Assembly: GCF_022678625.1 (NCBI RefSeq)
Contig: NZ_JALBYQ010000001.1
Location: 434,001 to 498,000 of the forward strand
Reading direction: 5' to 3'
Source: Aliiroseovarius subalbicans
Lineage (GTDB): Bacteria; Pseudomonadota; Alphaproteobacteria; Rhodobacterales; Rhodobacteraceae
DNA length: 64,000 nt
Position numbers and translations under genes: made by a program. Numbering within the stretch: position 1 is the first letter of the stretch; the number at the start of each line of letters is the position of its first letter. This document shows, one piece after another, positions 17,210 to 25,596 of this stretch. Below the pieces are notes generated by a model. It had not been told where the DNA came from. It saw nothing but the letters and a program-made list of their open reading frames with translations, and made no database searches.

Positions 17210-18295
17210 ATGACGCAAGAAAACCGCAAGCCCTTCGCGCCGCAGCACCCGCGAGGGCGGGCGGCGCGATCGAACCTGGCGGGGCGATTCGAACCTTACC
17301 AGGTCGAGAGCGTCGATGATGGCTGGGAGGGGGCCGAGGGGGCACCGCTGCGCACTGAGGTGGCGATAGAACGGCCGCGCCGGGTGATCACGCGCAATGC
17401 CTCGCCCGACCTTGGGTTCGACCGGTCGCTGAACCCGTATCGGGGCTGTGAACACGGCTGTATCTACTGCTTTGCCCGGCCCAGCCACGCCTACCTCGGC
17501 TTGTCGCCGGGGTTGGATTTTGAAACCCGGTTGATTGCCCGGCCCACCGCGCCGGATCGGCTGCGAGAAGAGCTGTCGCGCCCGCGCTACCAGGTGGCGC
17601 CGCTGGCGATTGGCACCAATACCGACCCCTATCAGCCGATTGAGCGGACGCATCGGGTGATGCGTGGCGTGTTACAGGTGCTGTCGGAATTTCACCACCC
17701 GGTCGGCGTGGTCACCAAGGGCACGTTGATCGAGCGGGATCTGGACCTTCTGGGGGCGATGGCGCAGGCCGGATTGGCCAAGGTTGGCGTGTCGATTACT
17801 ACCCTGGACCCGGTGGTGTCGCGGGCAATGGAACCACGTGTGCCAAGCCCGGTGCGCCGTTTGAAGATGATCGAGCGGCTGGCCCGGGCTGGCGTGTCGG
17901 TGCGCGTGATGGTGGCGCCGGTCGTGCCCGGCCTGACGGATCACGAGGTCGAGGCGATCGTGGCCGCCGCCCGAGACGCCGGTGCACAGGCGGCAAGCTA
18001 TATCCTGTTGCGCCTGCCGGTCGAGGTGGCGCCGCTGTTCACAGAATGGCTTGAAGCGGCCTTTCCCGACCGGGCCAGCCGGGTGATGGGACGGCTGCGC
18101 GAGATGCGTGGTGGGGCGGACTACGACGCCACATTCGGGACGCGCATGGTCGGGCAGGGGGAATTTGCCGCGCTGTTGGCGAGGCGCTTTGCCGTGGCCT
18201 GCAAACGGGCAGGGCTGTCTCGTGACCTGCCGGATCTGCGCCGGGATCTGTTTCGAGTGCCGCCGAGAGCGGGCGATCAATTGTCGCTGTTCTAA
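17210..18295 (+). CDS. PA0069-family radical SAM protein
   Basis: 361 residues. The radical SAM cluster motif is RGCEHGCIYCFARP (C-x3-C-x2-C), preceded by SLNPYRG and followed by GLDFETRLIARP, the wording of the PA0069/SplB-like family. A TIM-barrel region with GTNTDPYQPIE and VTKGTLIERD follows. The reaction is not established for the family. It lies on the opposite strand between the two methionine-synthase parts; no functional link is evident. Confidence 0.86.
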   Translation: MTQENRKPFAPQHPRGRAARSNLAGRFEPYQVESVDDGWEGAEGAPLRTEVAIERPRRVITRNASPDLGFDRSLNPYRGCEHGCIYCFARPSHAYLGLSPGLDFETRLIARPTAPDRLREELSRPRYQVAPLAIGTNTDPYQPIERTHRVMRGVLQVLSEFHHPVGVVTKGTLIERDLDLLGAMAQAGLAKVGVSITTLDPVVSRAMEPRVPSPVRRLKMIERLARAGVSVRVMVAPVVPGLTDHEVEAIVAAARDAGAQAASYILLRLPVEVAPLFTEWLEAAFPDRASRVMGRLREMRGGADYDATFGTRMVGQGEFAALLARRFAVACKRAGLSRDLPDLRRDLFRVPPRAGDQLSLF

Positions 18296-18351
18296 GTTGC
18301 CCCCTTTGCCACCGCGCGCGTGGGGCTGAGGGGCGGTTGGGCCGGGGTCCG

Positions 18352-19362
18352 TCAGCCGCGCCGGCGGCGGGTGCGGCGGGCTTGCGGTGCGTCGTCGCCG
18401 GTGCCGTCCGAGGCCGAGGAAAAGCCGCCAAGGGCTTCGGTGATCTGCTCCAGTGTCGGGCGCGGGCCGGTCGGGCGGGTTTCCAGCGCATGGCGCATGG
18501 CGCGCAGGTGCTCGGGCGTGGTGCCGCAGCAGCCACCGATGATGCGCGCGCCGCAATCGCGGGCCAGCACGGCGTAGTCGCCCATCAGTGCGGGCGTGCC
18601 ATCATAATGGATGTGGCCATCGTGGTATTTCGGGATCCCGGCGTTGCCCTTGGCAATGATTGGCCGTTCGGTGCCCTGGGCGGCAAAGCCCAGCACGGTG
18701 CGCAAAAGGTCCGATGCCCCCACGCCGCAATTTGCCCCGAAGGCGATCGGTGGGTTAGGCAGGCCTTCGACCGTCCGCGCCATGTCGGCCGAGGTCACGC
18801 CCATCATGGTGCGCCCGGCGGTGTCAAAGCTCATCGTGCCGCACCAAGGCATGCCAGCCAGCGCGGCGGCTTCACCAGCGGCCTTGTATTCCTCAGGCGC
18901 CGAAATGGTTTCGACCCAAAGCACATCCGCGCCGCCCTCTTTCAGCCCCTCGGCCTGTTCGTGGAACATCTCGACCGCGCCAGCGTATGTCAGCGACCCC
19001 ATCGGCTCCATGATCTCACCGGTCGGCCCCACCGAGCCCGCCACGACAACCGGGCGCCCGGCTTTGTCTGCGACCTCGCGCCCCAGTTCGGCGGCGACGC
19101 GGTTCAATTCACGCACCCGTCCCTGGGCGTCATGCAGTTTCAGCCGCGAGGCATTGCCGCCGAAGCTGTTGGTCAGAAAGATGTCGCTGCCAGCTTCGAC
19201 CGCTCCGCGATACAGCGCGCGGATGTTGTCCGGTTCGTCCACGTTCCACAATTCGGGCGCGTCGCCCGATGTCAGCCCCATGTTGAACAGCGTGGTGCCG
19301 GTGGCGCCATCAGCCATCAGCCAGTCATTTTCGTTCAAAAGCCGGGTCAGAGCATCGGTCAT
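18352..19362 (-). CDS. Homocysteine S-methyltransferase, split MetH part
   Basis: 336 residues from the ATG at 19362, chosen because GAAGG precedes it; a GTG 24 bases earlier is possible. It is a (beta/alpha)8 homocysteine-binding domain with MADGATGTTLF, TNSFGGNASRL, GSVGPTGE and the zinc cysteines in GANCGVG and IGGCCGTTPEH. The C-terminus carries a basic tail (QARRTRRRRG). It is often named betaine-homocysteine methyltransferase, but with the B12-binding protein gene 1.3 kb away it more likely transfers methyl from cobalamin to homocysteine as part of a split MetH. The pterin-binding and reactivation parts are not in the window. Confidence 0.88.
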   Translation of the reverse strand: MTDALTRLLNENDWLMADGATGTTLFNMGLTSGDAPELWNVDEPDNIRALYRGAVEAGSDIFLTNSFGGNASRLKLHDAQGRVRELNRVAAELGREVADKAGRPVVVAGSVGPTGEIMEPMGSLTYAGAVEMFHEQAEGLKEGGADVLWVETISAPEEYKAAGEAAALAGMPWCGTMSFDTAGRTMMGVTSADMARTVEGLPNPPIAFGANCGVGASDLLRTVLGFAAQGTERPIIAKGNAGIPKYHDGHIHYDGTPALMGDYAVLARDCGARIIGGCCGTTPEHLRAMRHALETRPTGPRPTLEQITEALGGFSSASDGTGDDAPQARRTRRRRG

Positions 19363-19448
19363 CTGGGCACCTTCAGGTTGAGACACGCGTTTGGCAGGCT
19401 ACCTGCCACGGATCGGGATCGGGTGCAAACCCAATGCCTGCATGAAGA

Positions 19449-21368
19449 TCATGAGCCGCGGCGCGTGCCCTGGCTGCGGTCGGGCCGGGCGATTTCTCGG
19501 CAAATGTCCCAGGCGCCCAAGACCAGGCCGGCGCGGTTTGGCGCGGCCAGGTACAGCACCTCCCAATTGGAGGCAAAACAGCTTTTGAACTGGCGCAGCC
19601 CGCCGGCGCCGCTGATCCGGTCCAGCCCGTCGCGCAGGTGGTGGAACAGCGCGGGTTCGTGGCCCTGTTTGCCCAACGGCACGGCAGCCAGCGACAGGCG
19701 CGGACACCCTTTGCGGGCGGCAGCCTTGATCGCGACTGTCAACAGCAAGTGCATGGTGCCATCGGGTGCATCCGCGCGCCCGCGCATCAGGTCCAGCGTC
19801 TGTTCGGATGCGTTCGAATGCAGGGTCAGAAAACCAACCAGTTGACCGTTCCGGCGCGCCAGAAAAACGCGCGACCAGGGCAGGGTGGCCGGGTCCCAGG
19901 TGCCCATCGAAAAGCCACGTTCGCCGCCGCGAGACCGGTTCCAGTCACGCGCGATGTCGGCCATGTCCGACAGTGGCAGGTGGCCGGTCGCCTCGGCTAC
20001 GATCACACCCGCGCCCTCGGCCTTGCGCAACTTGCGGCGCAGTTGGCGGCGTGATGATCCTTCAAGGCTGAAGCTTGCGGGGTTCAACCAGGCCTCGCGC
20101 ACCACGGGGAGGGTGGCCCAGCCCGCGCGTCGCGCCGTCGCGGCCAGCCGGGCGCCGCATTTGTACAGAATGGGGCTGCGGAACTGGAGATTTGCGCTGT
20201 TTCCGAGATGCGCCAACAGCTTTGTGCCATCGACTTCGCGCCGCAGCGGGTCCGCCAGCAGGATCAGGCTTTGTCCGGAAGCCGCAACCATGGCATCGGG
20301 GCGTCCTCTTGGATCGGTCAGCAGCGACAGGCGCCCGTGGCGCAGCAGGGCGGCTTCGGCGCGCGGAGCGTTCAGTAGCACCTGGTCCAGTTGTGGCGTC
20401 AGACCGGGGGCGGAAACCATCTGTTGGACGGTTTGCAGTGCCGGATCTTGCACATTGTTGCGGATCGGTCCGCGAATGACGACGGCGGCCCCCAGAAGGG
20501 CGGGAAGGGCGTAATAGGCGGCGCGAAAGGCAAGGATGGCGGCCAGTACCGGTTCGTGGTCGGTGTGAGGCAAAAGCGCCAGCAGTGTAACTTCGAACGG
20601 GCCAACGCCACCAGGCGTTCCAGAAACGAGCCCCGCGCCCAGGGCCAACAGGAAGGCCGCGATCAGCGTGACAGGGGCAATCGACAGTCCTTCGGGCAGC
20701 AGCACCCACAGCGCGGCGCCGGCGGCGATGGTGTCGATGAAGGCCAGCGTGACGATGGCGGCCATAGCCGGCAAGGTGGGTAGGTTCAGCCGGTCCAGTG
20801 CGGCAGGCCGGATCACCGACAGCGCGACAAAAAGCGCGGCGGCTACGAGCACGACAAGCGCCAACGGTGTGGCGCCAGGCACGGGTAGAGGTACCAGAAG
20901 AACTGCCAGGGCGGCCACTACGGCCCATCCGGCCAGGAAAGTCACGGCCACAGTGGCGGAAATGCGTATGGCTTGCAGCAGGCTGACCTCTGGCAACATG
21001 CGCCAGCGCACCAACGCGCCGGAAATCACGCCAAAGCCAACGGTCTGCGCCACCGCGATCGAGGCGACGCCGGCCTTGCGGGCCATGGGCGTGGGGGTAG
21101 AGGTGCCAATCAGCCGGTGCACCACGCCGTCATACCGCCCGACCGCCCAGAAACTGACGGCCGTCAGGGCAAGCGCCAGCCCCCATTGCAGCGGTCCGAC
21201 GGTGCGAACCCCTGCGCCAATCGAGGTGAAGTCGAGCGCCTGAACGCGATCCCACATCAGCCAGACCAGCACCAGGGCGATCCCCAGCGGCGGGACTTGG
21301 CGTGCGGCCAGCCTGCGCAGATCGACGCTTTTCGCCTGCACGCCGGTCTCGTTGTCGGAATGGTCCAT
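19449..21368 (-). CDS. MprF-like aminoacyl-phosphatidylglycerol synthase
   Basis: 639 residues. The N-terminal half (to about 320) has eight or more hydrophobic helices with the flippase-domain motif SGTPGGVGPFEVTLLALLP. The C-terminal half is a DUF2156 GNAT-like synthase domain ending LRQFKSCFASNWEVLYLA, with RRKLRKAEGAGV in the middle. This two-part layout is that of MprF, which adds lysine or alanine from aminoacyl-tRNA to phosphatidylglycerol and flips the product, lowering membrane negative charge and sensitivity to cationic peptides. The amino acid specificity is not readable. It lacks the longer N-terminal TM set of some Firmicutes MprFs. Confidence 0.8.
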   Translation of the reverse strand: MDHSDNETGVQAKSVDLRRLAARQVPPLGIALVLVWLMWDRVQALDFTSIGAGVRTVGPLQWGLALALTAVSFWAVGRYDGVVHRLIGTSTPTPMARKAGVASIAVAQTVGFGVISGALVRWRMLPEVSLLQAIRISATVAVTFLAGWAVVAALAVLLVPLPVPGATPLALVVLVAAALFVALSVIRPAALDRLNLPTLPAMAAIVTLAFIDTIAAGAALWVLLPEGLSIAPVTLIAAFLLALGAGLVSGTPGGVGPFEVTLLALLPHTDHEPVLAAILAFRAAYYALPALLGAAVVIRGPIRNNVQDPALQTVQQMVSAPGLTPQLDQVLLNAPRAEAALLRHGRLSLLTDPRGRPDAMVAASGQSLILLADPLRREVDGTKLLAHLGNSANLQFRSPILYKCGARLAATARRAGWATLPVVREAWLNPASFSLEGSSRRQLRRKLRKAEGAGVIVAEATGHLPLSDMADIARDWNRSRGGERGFSMGTWDPATLPWSRVFLARRNGQLVGFLTLHSNASEQTLDLMRGRADAPDGTMHLLLTVAIKAAARKGCPRLSLAAVPLGKQGHEPALFHHLRDGLDRISGAGGLRQFKSCFASNWEVLYLAAPNRAGLVLGAWDICREIARPDRSQGTRRGS

Positions 21369-21531
21369 GGCACCCTCGTCTCAATAACCCCGGTGCAGTG
21401 TTGCCGTGGCATCGCAAAGAGCGGGTTAACAGATCAAATTGTCCTGAAAGAACGCTTGCGCCCTAGCGCAGCGGGGCGCTCCAATGGAACGCCCCGGATT
21501 TGGTCAGGTCTGGTGTGAAAAGGGCCGGGTT

Positions 21532-21846
21532 TCAGCCTTCGTTCATCAGCTGGCCCTTGGCGGTGGCCAGGAATTCGGCGCGTTTGGCGCGGATCTTGTC
21601 TGCGTCGGATTTATCGCCCAGGTCAGCGGCAACCTTGCGCACGACGTCTTCGTGTCCGGCCTCTTCGAAATCCGCGTGGATCACCGCGCGGATATAGCCG
21701 TCCATCTCGGCCTCGGGTTTGCCCAGAAGCTCCCCGGCCCACTGCGCCAGCAGCTTGTTGGCGCGTGCTTCGGCCTTGAAGGTCATTTCTTCGTCATGGG
21801 CGAACTTGGCTTCAAAGGCGCTTTCGCGATCGTCAAAGGTGGTCAT
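21532..21846 (-). CDS. DUF1476 protein, ATP synthase zeta inhibitor
   Basis: 104 residues from the ATG at 21846 (GAGGAAG upstream); a longer frame is non-coding in character. The sequence is a charged helical bundle: [30 protein letters not shown] then [11 protein letters not shown]1476 is the family of the zeta subunit that blocks ATP hydrolysis by F1-ATPase in Paracoccus denitrificans and relatives, its N-terminal segment entering the F1 catalytic interface. The matching N-terminal region is intact here. It is divergent from purC across a 196-bp gap that contains a direct repeat GCAAAGCG at 21930 and 21940. Confidence 0.9.
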   Translation of the reverse strand: MTTFDDRESAFEAKFAHDEEMTFKAEARANKLLAQWAGELLGKPEAEMDGYIRAVIHADFEEAGHEDVVRKVAADLGDKSDADKIRAKRAEFLATAKGQLMNEG

Positions 21847-22042
21847 GGGTACTTCCTCGGTCGTATCTGGAGTGTCCGTTGCCCCCGATATGCCAATCCC
21901 GGCGCCATCCCGCAACCCCGCTAGCGCTCGCAAAGCGCAGCAAAGCGACTTTCTTGCCCCTTTTCGGCCTTTCCCGTATAGGGCGGGCATGGCGGGAGTC
22001 GCGTGGACGCCCGCAGACTGGCCGCGACCTTGGGGGTTTTAC

Positions 22043-22804
22043 ATGGCACGACGCAAGAAGCTGTACGAAGGCAAGGCGAAAACCCTGTATGAAGGCCCGG
22101 AACCGGGCACTCTGGTGCAGTATTTCAAGGACGACGCCACTGCCTTCAACGCCGAAAAGAAGGACGTGATCGAAGGCAAGGGTGTGCTGAACAATCGCCT
22201 GAGTGAATATTTCATGACCGGGCTGACCCAGATCGGCGTGCCGAACCATTTCATCAAGCGGCTGAACATGCGTGAACAGCTGATCCGCGCCTGTGAAATC
22301 GTGCCGCTGGAAGTAATCGTGCGCAATTTTGCCGCCGGTTCGATTTCCAAACGCTTGGGGCTGGAAGAGGGCACCCCTATGCCGCGCCCGATTGTCGAAT
22401 TTTCCTATAAAGACGACAGCTTGGGCGACCCTCTGGTGCCCGAAGAATACATCATCGCCTTCGGCTGGGCCACGCAGCAGGATCTGGACGACATCGTTGC
22501 CCTGGCGCTGCGGGTGAACGACTATATGTCCGGCGTCATGTATGGCGTTGGGATCAAACTGATCGACTTCAAAATCGAAATCGGCCGCGTTTACGAAGGC
22601 GATTTCCAACGTCTGATCGTTGCCGATGAAATCAGCCCGGACAGCTGCCGCCTGTGGGATATGGAAAGCGGCCAGAAGCTGGACAAGGACGTGTTCCGTC
22701 GCGACCTGGGCAGCCTTGCCGATGCCTATACCGAAGTAGCGCGCCGTCTGGGCGTTCTGCCCACCAATGTCACACATGCCCCGAAACCAACCCTGATCAA
22801 CTGA
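22043..22804 (+). CDS. purC: SAICAR synthase
   Basis: 253 residues from the ATG at 22043 ([18 protein letters not shown]); upstream frame is non-coding. It condenses CAIR with aspartate using ATP. Visible are the ATP-binding [31 protein letters not shown], the conserved [14 protein letters not shown] and the metal/ATP site [15 protein letters not shown]. It is the first gene of a purC-purS-purQ unit. Confidence 0.97.
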   Translation: MARRKKLYEGKAKTLYEGPEPGTLVQYFKDDATAFNAEKKDVIEGKGVLNNRLSEYFMTGLTQIGVPNHFIKRLNMREQLIRACEIVPLEVIVRNFAAGSISKRLGLEEGTPMPRPIVEFSYKDDSLGDPLVPEEYIIAFGWATQQDLDDIVALALRVNDYMSGVMYGVGIKLIDFKIEIGRVYEGDFQRLIVADEISPDSCRLWDMESGQKLDKDVFRRDLGSLADAYTEVARRLGVLPTNVTHAPKPTLIN

Positions 22805-22871
22805 GCGGGGCGCCGGAAATCTTCGAAAGACCTCCGGTCCCGCCACAAGAAAACGAACAAAGGAATACCCG

Positions 22872-23102
22872 ATGAAAGTCCGCGTCGATGTCATGCTGAA
22901 AACCGGAGTGTTGGACCCGCAGGGCGAGGCCGTGCGCCACGCGCTTGGCAACCTGGGCTTTGATGGGGTTGAAGGGGTGCGACAAGGTAAGGTGATTGAG
23001 CTGGAGCTGGCTGCAGGCACCTCCGAAGACACGGTGAAGGACATGTGTGAAAAGCTGCTCGCCAACACCGTGATCGAGAACTACACGATCGAGGTGCTGT
23101 GA
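22872..23102 (+). CDS. purS: FGAM synthase subunit PurS
   Basis: 76 residues, the family length, with the start MKVRVDVMLKTGVLDPQGEAV and the conserved VRQGKVIELEL. PurS bridges PurQ and the small-type PurL in the three-protein FGAM synthase. An AAAGGA site sits 7 bp upstream. Its stop overlaps the purQ start (TGATG). PurL is outside the window. Confidence 0.96.
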   Translation: MKVRVDVMLKTGVLDPQGEAVRHALGNLGFDGVEGVRQGKVIELELAAGTSEDTVKDMCEKLLANTVIENYTIEVL

Positions 23103-23770
23103 TGAAAGCGGCCGTCATCGTCTTTCCCGGATCGAATTGTGACCGGGACCTGGCCGTGGCCTTCGAAAAGGCTGGCGCCGATGTCACCATGGTCTGGCAC
23201 AAGGACACGCACCTGCCCGAAGGGCTGGATATCGTCGGCGTGCCGGGTGGCTTTTCCTTTGGCGATTACCTGCGTTGTGGCGCCATCGCGGCGCAGTCGC
23301 CGATCACCAAATCACTGATCCGTCATACCGAGCGCGGTGGCTATGCGCTGGGCATCTGCAATGGTTTTCAGGTGCTGACGGAAACCGGCATTCTGCCGGG
23401 CGCGCTGATGCGCAATTCCAACCTCAAGTTCATCTGCAAACCGGTTGATCTGAAAGTGGAAAGCACCGAAAGCGCCTTCACCCAGGCCTATACGCTGGGC
23501 CAGAAGATCACGGTGCCGGTGGCGCATCATGACGGCAATTACAACGTCACGCCTGAAAAGCTGGAACAGCTGCGTGACGAGGGGCGAATTGCGTTCACCT
23601 ATGTCGACAACCCGAACGGCTCGACCGGGGACATTGCCGGTGTAATCTCCAAGAACCGGCGCGTGCTTGGCATGATGCCGCACCCGGAACGGGCGGTGGA
23701 TGAAAACCACGGCGGCACCGACGGGCAGGCGATGTTCCGCGGGGTGATGGACGCTTTGGTCAGCGCCTGA
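23102..23770 (+). CDS. purQ: FGAM synthase glutaminase subunit PurQ
   Basis: 222 residues starting at the ATG that shares a base with the purS stop (TGATG); a GTG one codon earlier is also in frame. It is a class I glutamine amidotransferase: oxyanion GVPGGFSFGDYLR, nucleophile Cys in ALGICNGFQVLTETG, and the His-Glu pair in MMPHPERAVDE. It supplies ammonia for FGAR amidation with PurS and PurL. Confidence 0.97.
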   Translation: MKAAVIVFPGSNCDRDLAVAFEKAGADVTMVWHKDTHLPEGLDIVGVPGGFSFGDYLRCGAIAAQSPITKSLIRHTERGGYALGICNGFQVLTETGILPGALMRNSNLKFICKPVDLKVESTESAFTQAYTLGQKITVPVAHHDGNYNVTPEKLEQLRDEGRIAFTYVDNPNGSTGDIAGVISKNRRVLGMMPHPERAVDENHGGTDGQAMFRGVMDALVSA

Positions 23771-23805
23771 CTTGTGACCCCGCGCGTGCGGGCGTATCCT
23801 GAGGT

Positions 23806-25575
23806 ATGAGCGAAACGGACCTTTCCGATCCCGGCGACCTGAGCGCGGGTCTGACTTGGCGTCAGCGCATGGTGCTGGCCGCCTTGATCAGTGTCGCCGT
23901 CGTGATGGTCTGGGTAACGAATTCCTGGCTGACCCAGCGTTATACCGAAACAACGCGAACCCGCGCGGAATTGCGCGTGACGCTGTATTCCGGCAACTTG
24001 ATTTCCGAGCTTCAGCGAAATTCCGTTGTGCCGCTGCTTTTGTCGCGCGATCCGGCGCTGATCAACGCGCTGAACTCGGACGATTACACGCAAAGCTCAC
24101 AGCGTCTGATCTCGTACCGCGATGAGATTGGCGCAGCGTCGCTGTTGCTGCTGGACGAATCAGGGCGCGCCGTGGCCGCGACCGAGCGTGAGATCCTGGG
24201 TTCGACCCACCGGCCCGAGCCTTATTTCGTAGACGCGCTGCGCTCTCCGGACACCGTGTTCACAACCGTGCGCACCGAAGCGGGCGCCTTCGATTTCACC
24301 TATTCGCGCAAGATCGAAGCGGGGGGCGAACTGATCGGCGTCATCGTCGTCGAGGTCGACCTGCGCAAGTTCGAAAGCGGCTGGGCGGGAATATCGGACG
24401 CAGTTCTGGTGATGAACTCCGAAGGCAACATCATCCTGTCCACCGAACCCAAGTGGCGCGGCTTGACCGAAGAGGCCGCGTTACAGGCCCTGTCTGCGCC
24501 CTCGGCGATCCAGCGCGCCATTCAGGCCACGGCGGATTGGGCGGCGCTGCCCTCGGACGCCTTCCTGGGCCGGTCGGTGATGCGGCAAGAGGCACGCATT
24601 CCCTTTCAGGGCTGGCGCATGACCTCGTTCACCACCTATGCCTCGGTGCGCGAACGGGTGAATGGCGTTTTGGCGCTGGAAATCATGGGGTTCGCCATCC
24701 TTCTGGCGCTGACCTTCTATGTGATCAGTCGCCGCGCCACGTCGCGATCGGTGCTGTTCCAGCAGGAATCGGCGGAGCTTCGCCAGTTGAACGCCGCGTT
24801 GCAGCGGGAAGTCGCCGAGCGCCAGAAGGCCGAGAAGAGTCTGCAGGTGGCGGAACAGACGCTGGCGCAAAGCTCGAAACTGGCGGCCCTGGGCGAAATG
24901 TCGGCGGCGGTCAGCCATGAGCTGAACCAACCGCTCGCAGCGATGAAAACCTATCTGGCCGGGGCCAAGTTGCTGTTGCAGCGCAAGCGGCCGGACGAGG
25001 CGCTGTCGAGCTTCCAACGCATCGATGATCTGATCGAGCGTATGGGCGCGATCACGCGGCAGTTGAAGTCCTATGCCCGCAAGGGCGGGGACGCGTTTGA
25101 GCCAATGGACGTTAGGCTTTGCGTCTCCTCCGCCCTGTCGATGATGGAACCGCAGCTGAAACAACGCCACGTGCGCATCACCCGCAATATCCCGCAACAA
25201 CCGGTCATGGTGATGGGCGATCGGTTGCGGCTGGAACAGGTGCTGATCAACCTCATGCGCAACGCGATTGATGCCACCAAGGCGATCGACGACCCGCAGG
25301 TCGACATCCTGCTGACCGGCGGCGATCACGCGGTGATCACGGTGCGCGACAACGGCGCCGGGGTCGATGACCTCGATAACCTGTTTGAGCCGTTTTACAC
25401 CACCAAGGCCCCCGGCGACGGGGTCGGTTTGGGCCTTGCGATCTCCTCGGGCATCGTGAACGATTTCGGCGGCCGCCTCAGGGCACGGAACGGGCAGGAC
25501 GGGGGGGCTGTATTCGAGGTAGAATTACCTATCTTGAGTCGTGAAGACGACGAGACGACAGAGGCCGCCGAATAA
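23806..25575 (+). CDS. dctB: DctB-like sensor histidine kinase
   Basis: 589 residues: TM1 about 22-42, a double-CACHE periplasmic sensor (RDPALINALNSDD, GSTHRPEPYFVDALR, FTYSRKI), TM2 near 290-310, a coiled linker (LQREVAERQKAEKSLQVAEQTLAQSSKLAALGEM) and the phosphoacceptor AAVSHELNQPLAAMKTYL with His371. The ATPase has NLMRNAIDATKA, RDNGAGV and GVGLGLAISSGIV. DctB proteins sense C4-dicarboxylates and control their uptake. The response regulator gene follows 21 bp later. No dctPQM or dctA is nearby, so the ligand is an inference from the family. Confidence 0.87.
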   Translation: MSETDLSDPGDLSAGLTWRQRMVLAALISVAVVMVWVTNSWLTQRYTETTRTRAELRVTLYSGNLISELQRNSVVPLLLSRDPALINALNSDDYTQSSQRLISYRDEIGAASLLLLDESGRAVAATEREILGSTHRPEPYFVDALRSPDTVFTTVRTEAGAFDFTYSRKIEAGGELIGVIVVEVDLRKFESGWAGISDAVLVMNSEGNIILSTEPKWRGLTEEAALQALSAPSAIQRAIQATADWAALPSDAFLGRSVMRQEARIPFQGWRMTSFTTYASVRERVNGVLALEIMGFAILLALTFYVISRRATSRSVLFQQESAELRQLNAALQREVAERQKAEKSLQVAEQTLAQSSKLAALGEMSAAVSHELNQPLAAMKTYLAGAKLLLQRKRPDEALSSFQRIDDLIERMGAITRQLKSYARKGGDAFEPMDVRLCVSSALSMMEPQLKQRHVRITRNIPQQPVMVMGDRLRLEQVLINLMRNAIDATKAIDDPQVDILLTGGDHAVITVRDNGAGVDDLDNLFEPFYTTKAPGDGVGLGLAISSGIVNDFGGRLRARNGQDGGAVFEVELPILSREDDETTEAAE

Positions 25576-25596
25576 GCGGTTCAGAAGGGTGAAGAC

